From contig NZ_JAEQBW010000003.1 of the NCBI RefSeq assembly GCF_016679925.1, positions 467,330 through 531,329 on the forward strand: 64,000 nucleotides of DNA. The letters are read 5' to 3'. The position numbers and the translations under genes were made by a program. This DNA comes from Marivirga aurantiaca (GTDB lineage Bacteria; Bacteroidota; Bacteroidia; Cytophagales; Cyclobacteriaceae). The notes beneath the pieces were generated by a model that searched no databases, had not been told where the DNA came from, and worked only from the letters and a program-made list of their open reading frames with translations. Positions 8,339 through 18,058 of the stretch are shown one piece after another (the first letter of the stretch is position 1; each line of letters begins with the position of its first letter).

Positions 8339-8959
8339 ATGGAAAGTACCAGTGAAAAAATAATACATACAGCCTTACATTTATTCAATTCACAAGGATT
8401 GGCAAAGGTTACTTTGCGAACCATTGCTCAGGAAATGGGGATAAGTCAAGGTAATTTGAACTATCATTATAAAAAAAGAGATGACATTATTGAAGCGTTA
8501 TATCATAGGTTAGTTAAAGATATGGATAGCAGCATGGCTAAAATCCAGCAATCAACAATTGGTTTACAATTAATGTATGATATTTCGTCTGCTATCATGC
8601 GGAATTCATATGAGTATCGCTTTTTCCTTCTTGATTTCACTCAGGTTATGCGAGAAAACTCAAAAATTAAAAAGCACTTCAAAGATCTTACTAAAGTGAG
8701 GCAAGGGCAAATTATCGGATTATTTAATATGATGATTGAAGATGGAATAATGCGTAAAGAAAAATTGCCTCAAGAGTACTATTATCTCTATAAAAGGATT
8801 CAGATTTTTGGAGATTTCTGGATGGCATCAGCTGAAATTGAAAAGGATCAAATTGCCAAAAACATAATAGCTGAATATTTGGAAATGATTATGCAGTCAA
8901 TTTACCCTTATCTCACAACTAAAGGAATTAAGCAATACAATTCTATTAATTGGTGGTGA
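8339..8959 (+). CDS. TetR family transcriptional regulator
   Basis: The 206-aa product is a DNA-binding repressor. The N-terminal TetR helix-turn-helix spans about residues 8-52 (TLRTIAQEMGISQGNLNYHY then KKRDDIIEAL). The C-terminal ligand domain is helical and not assignable to a ligand. It probably controls itself and the divergent four-TM protein through the tandem repeats between them. Length and start are standard for the family. Confidence 0.9.
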   Translation: MESTSEKIIHTALHLFNSQGLAKVTLRTIAQEMGISQGNLNYHYKKRDDIIEALYHRLVKDMDSSMAKIQQSTIGLQLMYDISSAIMRNSYEYRFFLLDFTQVMRENSKIKKHFKDLTKVRQGQIIGLFNMMIEDGIMRKEKLPQEYYYLYKRIQIFGDFWMASAEIEKDQIAKNIIAEYLEMIMQSIYPYLTTKGIKQYNSINWW

Positions 8960-9081
8960 TGCTAACGAATCGTCAGTGATTTACCCAATTAGCAGTAATT
9001 TCATGATTAATTGTGGAGAAAACCACTGAAATCAGCACACTCTATCTCAGGCGTTGGTGGTTCGTTGTTTATTTTCTCTTG

Positions 9082-10149
9082 TTAGTTTATAACTGTATTT
9101 ATTTTCTCCCAAAGAGCGTTGTCAAAACCAGATACTGCAAAATTAGGATTTACAGGGTCAGAGGCTTCTCCCATTCTTATAACCACCATTTTTTTGCTTG
9201 GGATAACATAGATACGCTGGTCATTTGCTCCCATTGCAGCATACATATCCACAGGTGCATTGGATAGTAATGGACCCTGATAAACAGTTTGCTCACCAGG
9301 AATCATAAAACTCGTTTTCCCATTTAACCACCAGAAGTATCCGTAAGAAGTATTGATACGCTGTGAAGAAGATGTACTCTCACTAAAAAAAGTTTCATTT
9401 ACTACCTGTTCATTGTTCCATTTTCCTTTGTTCAAAGCCAAAAGACCAAATCTTGCCATACTTCTTGTGTTACTGTGGTATATAGTGAAAATTATCCCGA
9501 AATTCCAATTTCCCTCCATCCCTATTTTGCTCGCCAGTTTTTCATTGAAATAGGTTTCAAAGTTTTTATTGCTTGCGTTGGCAACTACATCTGTCAATTT
9601 TTGAAAAACATTGCCGTAAGCCCACCTCGTTCCTGCATCAGCCACATAAGTCAAGTTGGATTTTATAATTAATTGTTTTGTGTCATCAATTCCTGATGTC
9701 ATTGACAATAAGTCTCTTACTGTAATCAAGGTTTCTTTTGGCAATGGCATGTTTGTCCATCCTGTTCCTAAATAATCTGACGCTTTATCATTGATATTCA
9801 GCAATTCTTCTTGCTGTGCAATTCCCGTTGTTGTTGCCACTAATGTTTTACCTGCACTGTTCCATTCCCATTCAGCAGAAGAATTGTGCCCATTAAAATA
9901 TTCTTCCATTACAATCCTTCCATTTACAAGTATCATAAAGGATTTTGTGTTTTTTTGAGCAAGAAAATCTTTCAGGGGTTGAATAGCGCTTTGATTCCAA
10001 CCTAAGCTGGAAATAGATTTAGTCTCCCAATCATTATTAGTAGTTGAAGGAAAATACATAGAATCCGTTATTGGCAGGATTCCATCGTCATTTTTACTGC
10101 AACCCGAAATTGACAGTAAAAGAACTAAAAAGTAAACTAAAGTTTTCAT
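9082..10149 (-). CDS. Beta-lactamase-family serine hydrolase, lipoprotein
   Basis: The 355-aa product has a lipoprotein signal (LVLLLSISGC, lipidated Cys about 17), so it is probably anchored in a membrane facing the periplasm or outside. The beta-lactamase/DD-peptidase fold shows the SxxK nucleophile motif as SAGK (about residue 102), the Y-x-N motif in RWAYGN, and a C-terminal AMGANDQRIYVIPSKKMVVI strand region in place of a KTG motif. This is typical of class C-like esterases and peptidases of unknown substrate, not a proven beta-lactamase. It is convergent with tetR and stands alone. Confidence 0.85.
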   Translation of the reverse strand: MKTLVYFLVLLLSISGCSKNDDGILPITDSMYFPSTTNNDWETKSISSLGWNQSAIQPLKDFLAQKNTKSFMILVNGRIVMEEYFNGHNSSAEWEWNSAGKTLVATTTGIAQQEELLNINDKASDYLGTGWTNMPLPKETLITVRDLLSMTSGIDDTKQLIIKSNLTYVADAGTRWAYGNVFQKLTDVVANASNKNFETYFNEKLASKIGMEGNWNFGIIFTIYHSNTRSMARFGLLALNKGKWNNEQVVNETFFSESTSSSQRINTSYGYFWWLNGKTSFMIPGEQTVYQGPLLSNAPVDMYAAMGANDQRIYVIPSKKMVVIRMGEASDPVNPNFAVSGFDNALWEKINTVIN

Positions 10150-10213
10150 GTTATGATCTACTATTAGACTATTTACTATTATACATCCACCTCAAATTAT
10201 AAAACAATTGCCA

Positions 10214-10492
10214 CTAATGTATATTAAAAGTCAAACCTATTTCAGCAAAATGATGTCTTCTTTTTGATAAATTGATATCTTTTACTCTTTCATCGGAGGT
10301 ATTCAGGCTTCCTAAATGAGTTTCGGGACTAAAGCTAAACCAGTTGTAGAAAATTGTGACATACCTGGTAGTATAGGATAAAGTAACATTGGTATTAAAT
10401 AAATGCCGGTTTACCTGATCTTTGGTTAAGGTATAAGGACTTAAAGTAGTTAATTCATCACTTTTGTTTTCCTCGTTTTTAAAGATTCCGTA
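10214..10492 (-). pseudogene. 3' remnant of an outer-membrane beta-barrel gene
   Basis: A 92-codon open stretch without a start codon, preceded in frame by TGA at 10493-10495, ends at a TAG. It reads as alternating polar/aromatic strands (LFNTNVTLSYTTRYVTIFYN, then RRHHFAEIGLTFNIH) and closes on a hydrophobic C-terminal strand, like TonB-dependent or carbohydrate-associated barrels. The 5' part is absent: the large phosphatase gene ends 9 nt upstream. Deletion of the original gene is inferred. Confidence 0.6.
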
Positions 10493-10500
10493 TCAATACC

Positions 10501-13500
10501 TTAACCCACTTTCACTCCAATTATGCAAACATCGTCCACTTGTTCCAGATCTCCTTTCCAATCCTCAAAAGATTTCTGAAGAATTTCTTTTTGTTCATTC
10601 ATTTTCCTTGTGTAAATGGAAATCAGTAACTTGTCCAGTTGCTTGAACATGAACTTCTTTCCATTAGGCCCTCCAAACTGGTCAGGGTAGCCATCAGAAA
10701 AAACGTAAATAATATCATTCTTTTCCAGTTGAAAGTTATGAGTGGAAAAAGGCCTGGGAGCCGGATATTTCCCAATAGGCATTCTGTCGGCCTTGTGTTT
10801 AAGCAGGTTTCCATTGCGCATTACCCATAGTGGGTTATTGGCCCCGCTCCATTGCAATATCATCGTTTTCATGTCCAGCGCACATAGTGAAATATCCATT
10901 CCATCTTCCACTTCGCCACCACTTTTGGCAAAGCGTTCAATTACCAATTCCCTTGTTCTGTCCAACAACTTGCCTGTTTCCGTAATGTTTTCTTCCAGAA
11001 GTGTCTTGCTTAATGCATTGCTACAAACCATGCTTACCAAAGCTCCCGGAACTCCATGACCCGTGCAGTCAGCTGCTGCGAAGAATACTTTGCCATGGTA
11101 TTGCTCCATCCAGTAGAAATCCCCCGCCACCACATCTTTTGGAAGGTAGAGCAAAAATCCATCTTTCAAATCCTTGCTCAAGGTTTCTTCCGATGGCAAT
11201 ATAGAATCTTGTATGCGTTTAGCATAATGGATGCTATCAGTTATCTCCTTATGCTTTTCTTCCACCACCTTTTTTTGTTCAGTGATTTCGTTATTGGCGC
11301 TTTCAAGGTTTCTATTCTTTTTTTGAATTTCCTTTGTGGCCTTTCGTACCTCTTTTTGAAGTTCCTTCGCCCTTTTTCTCAATCTTCTTCCATTCCACCA
11401 GACAATAAGACCAATCAAGCCAATGGCAGAGGTGCCATATATTAAGTACATCCACCAGGTTCTCCACCAGGGGGGCAGTACAGTAAATGCGTAAGAAACC
11501 GGAGTGCTCCAAATGCCTTCAGGACTTCTGGCTCTCAATTTGAAAATATAATCCCCTTCATACATATTACCGAAGGTGGCAGATGTTCTTGAAGTGACCG
11601 GGCTCCAATCTTTATCGTAGCCTTCCAATATGTATTGGTAACGTACCATGAAATTCTTGGCGGTTTCTATTCCTGCAAAATCAAAACCAATACTATTGTG
11701 CCGGGAGGGGAGTATTAAATTTTCGGGAAGGAAAAAATTCTTATCGATGCCTTCAAACTGTATATCAGCATACTTCGTACGAAGACTGTCTCTTACTTCC
11801 GCGGATAACAATTGACCGTGTGTGATTACTTCCTGTTGAGAGAGGGTTGTACTGTCATGGGTATTTGCTTCCAGATTATACCAATCAATGTTGTTTTCAT
11901 TAATTTTTACTTTTTGAATAAATACTGGAAGAGGATTGGCATTTCTCTTTACTGCTTTGGGGTCAAACCGAATTAATTTATCATCTCCACAGCCACCCCA
12001 GATGATTCCTACATTTTCTGTTGACTTCTTATAAGGAAAGCCTGTTTTGATAATACACATGGCATTTGTGTTTAGGTCTTTAATAGGGTAGCCGGTTTTA
12101 TTGTTATAATATTCCCATTCCATTTTTTCTTTATCGAGGTTTTTGGCTCCTCCTATTAATATGCTGTAACCCAAGTTGGTACCGAAAACCATATTGCCTT
12201 CAGGAGTTTCTATCATATCGTAAACAACTAAATCTGCCAGACCATCAGCCTTGGTGATATTGTGAAAGATTTTATCCCCGCTTTTTATTTTCTCTAGAGT
12301 GGTCGTATTTTCTGTTGATAATTCATTAATAGTTTCCTGTTTCAATACGCTAAGCCCACCACCGGATGTACCAATCCAAAGGTTTCCTTTTACATCTTTA
12401 GTAATATTGTTGATGAAATTATCTGCCAATCCGTGTTGAGTATTGAAATTAGTGAAAGAGTGCCCGTCATAACGGGATATTCCTCCTCCTGCTGTGCCAA
12501 ACCAAATATCGCCACTTTCATCTTCCGTAATGTTCCATACACTGTTGTGAGCCAGTCCTGCTTCTGTTGTGAAGTTGGTAAAAGATTTTCCATCATAGCG
12601 GGAAACACCGCCACCAGCTGTACCCAACCAGATGTTTCCTTTAGAATCATTTGAGATAGTATTGATCACATCATGGGCTAAACCCTGTGCTGTAGTGAAT
12701 ATGGTAAAAGATTCCCCGTCATAACGAGTGACACCCCCTCCGTTACTGCCGAACCACATATTTCCACTTTTATCTTCAATGATACAATACACCCGGTCAT
12801 TAGGCAAGCCCTGCGCAGTGGTAAAAGTAGCCAGGTTTTCACCATCATAGCGGGTAACCCCTCCTCCGGAAGTTCCAAACCACAGATTTCCCTTTCTGTC
12901 CTCTGTAATACTGAAAACACTATTCTCGAAAAGCCCATGTTCCGTGTTATAGCTTACAAATGATTCCCCGTCATATCGTGACACACCTCCACCATAGGTG
13001 CCAAACCAAATACTTCCACTGTTGTCTTCTGTGATACTCCATACACTGCTGTGGGCTAATCCCTGATCATTGGTAAAAGTGGTAAAAGATTTACGCAGTT
13101 CCTGATTATGCTTCTCAAGTTCTTGTCTGAGTTGTAGATTATGATTGCAGGTATTTGACTGGCAAGGAAGTTTGCTGCTTTTCATGTTATATCTCGACAC
13201 GCCACCTTCATCGGTTCCGAACCATATGTCACCACTTTTATCTTTCGTAATGCTGTAAATGCTGTTGTCAGCCAGTCCTTGCTCTGTGGTAAAACTGCTA
13301 AAAGAACTGCCATTATAACGTGAGGCACCATCTCCTAAGGAGCCAAACCATAAGTTTCCATTTTCATCTTCAGTGATGCTTGTAATAACATTACTTACCA
13401 AACCTTGATCGGTAGTAAAATTGGTAAAGTTCTTTCCATCATATTGGGAAACACCACCTCCAAGCGTGCCCAGCCAAATATTCCCCTTGCTGTCTTCCAT

Positions 13501-14088
13501 GATGCTGAAAACGCGATTATTGGCAAGGCCGTGTTCGGTGGTGAAATTCGCAAATGAGCTCCCATCATAGCGAGATACACCTCCTCTATCGGTGCCCATC
13601 CAAATATTCCCCGCTTTGTCTTCGATAATTCTGAATATACGATCATGTACTAATCCCTGCTCTGTAGTAAATGTGGTAAAAGTTTTGCCATCATAATGAG
13701 ATACTCCTCCTCCCAACGTTCCTAACCAAATATTCCCGTTTCTGTCTTCTGTAATGCTATAAATACTATTGTGGGCCAGCCCTTGCTCTGTAGTAAAGTT
13801 GGTAAATTTTTTTCCATCATAATGTGATACGCCTCCACCATCAGTTCCCCACCAGAGGTTTCCTTTTTTATCCATAAACCCACATGTAATGGTGCCGAGA
13901 GCCAGACCTTCCTCCGTGTCGAAATTGGTGAAATTAGCTTTTGGCGGATAGGAAGAGATTTGTTTAATTATTGGAGTTCCTGCAGAAACAGTAAGGGGAG
14001 GAGAAATACTTTCCTGGGCAAATGAATTAACAGATATAGTGCTAGAAAGTAAAAAAAGAAACTGAAATAAGAGGAGGTTTGTTTTCAT
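10501..14088 (-). CDS. Propeller-Y_Y_Y sensor with SpoIIE-type serine phosphatase output
   Basis: The 1195-aa product is a predicted transmembrane sensor phosphatase. A signal peptide (1-25) precedes about twelve Reg_prop propeller repeats (residues 53-585, each with a G[ND][ILM]W-GT-like turn), a Y_Y_Y domain (about 765-850), one TM helix (about 858-880) and a coiled coil. A PP2C/SpoIIE domain follows (GDFYWMEQYHGKVFFAAADC, TGHGVPGAL, DGMDISLCALD, SDGYPDQFGG). Most relatives end in a histidine kinase; here the output would dephosphorylate a protein such as a STAS antagonist. A non-propeller insert of about 35 residues (charged, near 307-340) interrupts the repeats. A perfect 11-bp inverted repeat lies 21 nt upstream. 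Confidence 0.9.
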   Translation of the reverse strand: MKTNLLLFQFLFLLSSTISVNSFAQESISPPLTVSAGTPIIKQISSYPPKANFTNFDTEEGLALGTITCGFMDKKGNLWWGTDGGGVSHYDGKKFTNFTTEQGLAHNSIYSITEDRNGNIWLGTLGGGVSHYDGKTFTTFTTEQGLVHDRIFRIIEDKAGNIWMGTDRGGVSRYDGSSFANFTTEHGLANNRVFSIMEDSKGNIWLGTLGGGVSQYDGKNFTNFTTDQGLVSNVITSITEDENGNLWFGSLGDGASRYNGSSFSSFTTEQGLADNSIYSITKDKSGDIWFGTDEGGVSRYNMKSSKLPCQSNTCNHNLQLRQELEKHNQELRKSFTTFTNDQGLAHSSVWSITEDNSGSIWFGTYGGGVSRYDGESFVSYNTEHGLFENSVFSITEDRKGNLWFGTSGGGVTRYDGENLATFTTAQGLPNDRVYCIIEDKSGNMWFGSNGGGVTRYDGESFTIFTTAQGLAHDVINTISNDSKGNIWLGTAGGGVSRYDGKSFTNFTTEAGLAHNSVWNITEDESGDIWFGTAGGGISRYDGHSFTNFNTQHGLADNFINNITKDVKGNLWIGTSGGGLSVLKQETINELSTENTTTLEKIKSGDKIFHNITKADGLADLVVYDMIETPEGNMVFGTNLGYSILIGGAKNLDKEKMEWEYYNNKTGYPIKDLNTNAMCIIKTGFPYKKSTENVGIIWGGCGDDKLIRFDPKAVKRNANPLPVFIQKVKINENNIDWYNLEANTHDSTTLSQQEVITHGQLLSAEVRDSLRTKYADIQFEGIDKNFFLPENLILPSRHNSIGFDFAGIETAKNFMVRYQYILEGYDKDWSPVTSRTSATFGNMYEGDYIFKLRARSPEGIWSTPVSYAFTVLPPWWRTWWMYLIYGTSAIGLIGLIVWWNGRRLRKRAKELQKEVRKATKEIQKKNRNLESANNEITEQKKVVEEKHKEITDSIHYAKRIQDSILPSEETLSKDLKDGFLLYLPKDVVAGDFYWMEQYHGKVFFAAADCTGHGVPGALVSMVCSNALSKTLLEENITETGKLLDRTRELVIERFAKSGGEVEDGMDISLCALDMKTMILQWSGANNPLWVMRNGNLLKHKADRMPIGKYPAPRPFSTHNFQLEKNDIIYVFSDGYPDQFGGPNGKKFMFKQLDKLLISIYTRKMNEQKEILQKSFEDWKGDLEQVDDVCIIGVKVG
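12330..13932 (-). repeat. Internal coding repeats (~12 Reg_prop blades, ~123 bp period)
   Basis: Twelve copies of a block of about 41 residues occur with consensus FTTEQGLA-N-I-SI-ED--G, then IWFGT-GGGVSRYDG. Copies are similar but not identical, and one is broken by a short insert near 13085-13180. These are protein propeller blades, not a CRISPR or satellite. Confidence 0.85.
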
Positions 14089-14108
14089 TTTGCATGGTTT
14101 GAACTTTG

Positions 14109-14137
14109 GATATATTTACCCTAGGAGTAAATATATC
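14109..14137. promoter_or_regulatory. Perfect 11-bp inverted repeat upstream of the sensor phosphatase
   Basis: GATATATTTAC - CCTAGGA - GTAAATATATC has eleven-nt arms that match exactly, and the centre contains the palindrome CCTAGG. It is 21 nt upstream of the start at 14088. It may be a dimeric regulator operator or a 5' leader hairpin; no regulator is adjacent to decide. Confidence 0.5.
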
Positions 14138-14304
14138 AATTTTATGTTGATGAATAGCTTTAGTTTCTGAAGATGGTGCTGAAAGAGATGGTAGTGCTTT
14201 TTGAAGATAACGAACATTGTTGTTCCAAATAGACTTACGTTACCTAACTTTTTCAAACACAACCTCTTTATCTTAGAGCTCCAGATTCACAAAACAGGAG
14301 TGTT

Positions 14305-14934
14305 CTATCGTTTTGCCTCCTTCAATACAGGTACTTTTATTTTCCTGATAATTAAAAATGCTACTAAAAGATTAGGCACCCAACATAGCCAGGCCACTAT
14401 ACGATAGGCAGGAATAAAGTCATGAAATATATTAATTAAAATAGGCAGCCAGATTCTGAGTGTTACAGCTGCAAAGCAACAGGCATAACTGTAGATCATC
14501 ATTTTTTCATGAGCTACGATGTTTCCTTTTTTAATCACCAAAAATGCCTTCAGGGTAGTGTAAAACCAGATGACTCCCAGACAAGCAAACCCTAATGCAC
14601 TTATTAATCCGCCAGTTGCGAAATAAGCAATGAACAAACTTGCTAAAGCACTTAATAATGAGGATATTATATAGATTTTCCCAATTTGCCTGTGCAATTT
14701 TAATCTGGTAGCACGAATCTTTGAACTAAATTGAATCCACCCCACCAGCAATGCAATTCCCCCAAGAATAATGTGCATATAAAATCCGATATTCCAGTAC
14801 ACATTAACTAAGAGCTCTATATCCTTAGAACTCAAGAGTCCAAATTTTCTATCAATAATAAAATAGATTAATGGGTAAAGGCCCACTGCTATTGCCAGGA
14901 ACACAAATAATATCCAAAGTGCTTTTTTTGCCAT
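14305..14934 (-). CDS. DUF2306 family membrane protein
   Basis: The 209-aa polytopic inner-membrane protein has about six hydrophobic helices (first at 5-27, then about 49-66, 87-108, 113-133, 150-170 and 180-199). It has the DUF2306 hallmark KLHRQIGKIYI between helices 2 and 3, and HEKMMIYSYA before helix 5. Conserved histidines in these membrane segments suggest cofactor or metal binding, but no function is established. It stands alone between the propeller phosphatase and the PAS kinase. Confidence 0.85.
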   Translation of the reverse strand: MAKKALWILFVFLAIAVGLYPLIYFIIDRKFGLLSSKDIELLVNVYWNIGFYMHIILGGIALLVGWIQFSSKIRATRLKLHRQIGKIYIISSLLSALASLFIAYFATGGLISALGFACLGVIWFYTTLKAFLVIKKGNIVAHEKMMIYSYACCFAAVTLRIWLPILINIFHDFIPAYRIVAWLCWVPNLLVAFLIIRKIKVPVLKEAKR

Positions 14935-15269
14935 GTTCTTAAATTCAACTCTTATTTATGGCTTTAAAAGTACTTTATTTTATGGGAAATAACACTGTCA
15001 TTTATTTTTTCGATGGTACAAGCAGAAAGGATATGATTATTTTGAACATCTATAAAATGTGTGACAAAAAAGGAAACGCTTAAACGCTGTCTGACTTATT
15101 GAAGTAATAAATTTTAATTTTTAATAATCACCCATTTATCTATCAGGTTTTCACGTTATTCCCTTTCCTAAAGGAATGAGGCTTTTGCAGATGACAGAGG
15201 AGGCCAACTTTTTAGATATTGGTAATGTTAAAATAAAGTGAAAATAATTTTTCCTTCCTCACAGTTTCG
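14935..15269. other. Intergenic region, no gene seen
   Basis: 335 nt between the start of the DUF2306 gene and the stop of the PAS kinase, both on the minus strand. I see no open frame with coding character, no tRNA-like fold and no clear terminator. Confidence 0.6.
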
Positions 15270-16328
15270 CTACTCCTTAATATAAACTTTAAAAGTTGAG
15301 CCTTTCCCTAAGGAACTTTCTACTTCAATTTTCCCTCCACTATCTTCTACCATCCTTTTTACTATAAACAATCCTACCCCTGTCCCTTCTACATCTTCAA
15401 CTATTCTGGTATATCGGGAAAAGACCGCCTCATGTTTATCAGTTGCAATACCAATACCATTATCCTTAACAGTCAGGAGAATGAAGTCATCTAATTTTTC
15501 CGTTTTAATGAAAATCTCAGGAACCTGTTCTGATGCGGTATATTTAATGGCGTTACTCAAAAGATTGTAAATAATACTTCTGATTTTTCTTCTGGAGAAT
15601 TTTATTTCGGGTATATTAAATTCAGTCGTAATTCTCGCATTAGACTGTGCGATTTTGTCTTTTAGTGAAAGTTGAACATCCCTCACTATTTTTTCTAAAT
15701 AGATTCTTCCTACTTGTTTGTCAAGGCTATGACTATCAATTCCATCACTAATATCTGTGATTTCTTCGATGGTCTGTTTTAGGTTTTTCACTGATTTAAT
15801 CAATAATTCAATAATGGATTTAGCATCTTCCGACTCCTTATCAGGAGCATCTTTTAACAACTGAATTAAAACTTCTACATTCCCTATAGGACCTTTGAGG
15901 TCGTGAGAAACGGTGTAAAAAATATTTTCAAAATTTCGATTGAGTTTCTCAAATGCTTTCAGTGTTTCGATGCGATCAGTGATGTCTACAAAAGTTATAA
16001 TGACCCCATTGGATTTGCCCTCTTTGCGGGTAATATAGGGTAAAATATTCATCTGGTACCACTTGAAATCTGTTGTTTGGATTTCTTTCTCAAAATCCTG
16101 CTGGGTTTCCATTACTTCCGTAATATTCTCTAGTATAGTGGGATAGCGAATGTTATCGGAAATATCACTGATGTGCCTGCCCAAATCCTTTTGAGACAGG
16201 TTAAAAAGCTTCATTGCTGGTGGGGTAAATTTCCGAAGGATAAAATGAGCATCAAAAAATAGCTGTGGGATGACTGTATTTCGAAAATAATTTTCTAATT
16301 CTTCATTCAATTCTCTCAAATCTGCCAT
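15270..16328 (-). CDS. PAS-domain sensor histidine kinase (soluble)
   Basis: The 352-aa product has no membrane segment. Residues about 15-120 form a PAS domain of the kind following CheR-type modules (FFDAHFILRKFTPPAMKLFN ... VIITFVDITDR). The HisKA helix carries phosphoacceptor H142 in SHDLKGPIGN, and HATPase_c has NAIKYT (N box), DNGIGIA (G1) and GTGVGLFIVKRM (G2). No response regulator is adjacent, so the partner is unknown. It resembles the kinase tail of CheB/CheR-PAS hybrid proteins, here free-standing. Confidence 0.88.
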   Translation of the reverse strand: MADLRELNEELENYFRNTVIPQLFFDAHFILRKFTPPAMKLFNLSQKDLGRHISDISDNIRYPTILENITEVMETQQDFEKEIQTTDFKWYQMNILPYITRKEGKSNGVIITFVDITDRIETLKAFEKLNRNFENIFYTVSHDLKGPIGNVEVLIQLLKDAPDKESEDAKSIIELLIKSVKNLKQTIEEITDISDGIDSHSLDKQVGRIYLEKIVRDVQLSLKDKIAQSNARITTEFNIPEIKFSRRKIRSIIYNLLSNAIKYTASEQVPEIFIKTEKLDDFILLTVKDNGIGIATDKHEAVFSRYTRIVEDVEGTGVGLFIVKRMVEDSGGKIEVESSLGKGSTFKVYIKE

Positions 16329-16624
16329 TTGGTTTTCCTTTATTTAATTGATACAATACTTATCTTAATCAACCTTATCAGCAGTTCTGCTAATAATTAA
16401 ACTTTAATACTAAACACCAAAAGCCTGATATTTTAACGAGTATTTCCCCTCTAACGAGTTATTCTATTTTTTGGTTAAAAAGCATTCAATTAAAAGGGCT
16501 TGCTGAGAAATTAAAAAGGCCAAAGAAATTCAGCTCCACAAATGCTTGCGAGATACTTTTAGTCAAAAGGCAGATTTTTCGGATAGGAAAGTTTTTTTGT
16601 CAAAAAATATCTCTCACGGATTTA

Positions 16625-18025
16625 CTACTTCCTTTCCAGTAATACCACATTCTCTACATGGTGTGTTTGGGGGAACATATCTACAGGCTGCACGGCTGTT
16701 ACTTTATATTTTTCATCGAGCAAAGCCAAATCCCTCGCCTGGGTTGCAGGATTACAGCTGACATACACTATTTTCTGAGCTTCAATTCTTAATAGCATAT
16801 TGATTACATCGGGGTGCATTCCTGCGCGTGGAGGGTCGGTAATAATTACATCAGGTTGCCCGTTCTTTTGAATGAATTCATCGTTTAGGATATCTTTCAT
16901 ATCACCGGCATAGAAATCAGTATTGTCAATACCATTCAATTGTGAATTGAATTTAGCGTCTTCAATTGCTTCTTCCACATACTCTACGCCAATTACTTTT
17001 TTGGCATTACCGGCCACAAAGTTGGCGATAGTGCCAGTACCTGTATATAAGTCATAAACTAATTCATCACCTTTCAGTTTCGCAAAGTTTCTGGCTACTT
17101 TATACAATTCATAGGCTTGTTCAGAATTGGTTTGATAGAATGATTTTGGACCAATTTTGAATTTCAGATCTTCCATTTCTTCCAGAATATGATCTTGTCC
17201 GGAATAGGATTGAACTTCTAAACCATGGAAAGTGTCATTTCCCTTCTGGTTGATTACATATAGTAAGGCTGTAATTTCCGGAAATGTATTTTTCAAGTGA
17301 GATAAAATCAGGTTCAACCATTCTTCATTGTCTTCAGCTACTTGTAGTATCACCATTACCTGAGCTGTGGATGTTGTGCGAATGATCAAATTCCGTAAGA
17401 ATCCTACCTGGTTGACAATGTCAAAATAGGAGATGTTATTTTCCTTTGCGATTTTATCAACTGCCATACGGATTTTGTTTGATGGCTCAGGTTGCAAATA
17501 GCAATGTTCTATCTGTACAATTTTATCAAACCTTTTCGGTACATGAAAGCCCAGAGCCGATGAACTGAAATTTTCACCAGTGGCAATTTCTTCGGCAGTT
17601 AACCAGCGATTATTGGAGAAGGTAAATTCTAATTTGTTACGATAATAGGTAGTATTGGCCGAGGCTAAAATAGGCTGAATAGCAGGTAACTCTACTTTAG
17701 CTATTCTTTCCAGCGCATCAGTTACTTGTTGAGCCTTGAATTTTAATTGATCTTCGTATCCCAGGTGTTGCCATTTGCATCCACCACAAATTCCATAATG
17801 GGTACAAAATGGTTCTACTCTTAGGCCAGATCTTTCATGAAATTTAATGGCACTTCCTTCCAAAAAACTCTTTTTCTTTTTGTGAACCCTTACATCCACT
17901 ACATCCCCGGGTGCTGTGCCTTGTACAAAAACAACTTTATCGTTAAAATAGCCTAGTGCTTTTCCTTCAGCAGCAATCTTTTCTATTCGTAATTTTTCAA
18001 TGATGGGATGTTTCTTTCTTGCCAT
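16625..18025 (-). CDS. rlmD: 23S rRNA (uracil-5-)-methyltransferase, RlmD family
   Basis: SAM-dependent enzyme forming 5-methyluridine in 23S rRNA. The N-terminal TRAM domain (about 10-65) is followed by an iron-sulfur cysteine cluster (CTHYGICGGCKWQHLGY). The methyltransferase domain has VYDLYTGTGTIANFVA for SAM binding, TDPPRAGMHPDV, and the catalytic cysteine in VYVSCNPATQARDL. I start at ATG 18025 (MARKKHPI), not at a TTG three codons upstream. 466 aa is normal. It may be co-transcribed with the TPR/SH3 gene 33 nt upstream. RlmD versus RlmC or TrmA-like specificity is not proven. Confidence 0.9.
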   Translation of the reverse strand: MARKKHPIIEKLRIEKIAAEGKALGYFNDKVVFVQGTAPGDVVDVRVHKKKKSFLEGSAIKFHERSGLRVEPFCTHYGICGGCKWQHLGYEDQLKFKAQQVTDALERIAKVELPAIQPILASANTTYYRNKLEFTFSNNRWLTAEEIATGENFSSSALGFHVPKRFDKIVQIEHCYLQPEPSNKIRMAVDKIAKENNISYFDIVNQVGFLRNLIIRTTSTAQVMVILQVAEDNEEWLNLILSHLKNTFPEITALLYVINQKGNDTFHGLEVQSYSGQDHILEEMEDLKFKIGPKSFYQTNSEQAYELYKVARNFAKLKGDELVYDLYTGTGTIANFVAGNAKKVIGVEYVEEAIEDAKFNSQLNGIDNTDFYAGDMKDILNDEFIQKNGQPDVIITDPPRAGMHPDVINMLLRIEAQKIVYVSCNPATQARDLALLDEKYKVTAVQPVDMFPQTHHVENVVLLERK

Positions 18026-18058
18026 AAGCGGCAAAATTAGTGCAATATTTCCGAAAAA

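Noticed and set aside
9040..9075. Possible fourth copy of the dispersed element
   Set aside because: Only a loose GGCGTTGGT-like match without the flanking arms; not distinguishable from chance.
12330..13932. Regular ~123-bp repeats that look array-like
   Set aside because: They translate in one frame as propeller blades of the sensor phosphatase; there are no unique spacers, so this is not a CRISPR array.
16040..16062. AATATTCATCTGG match to the dispersed element
   Set aside because: It lies inside the PAS kinase coding sequence with no other part of the element nearby.
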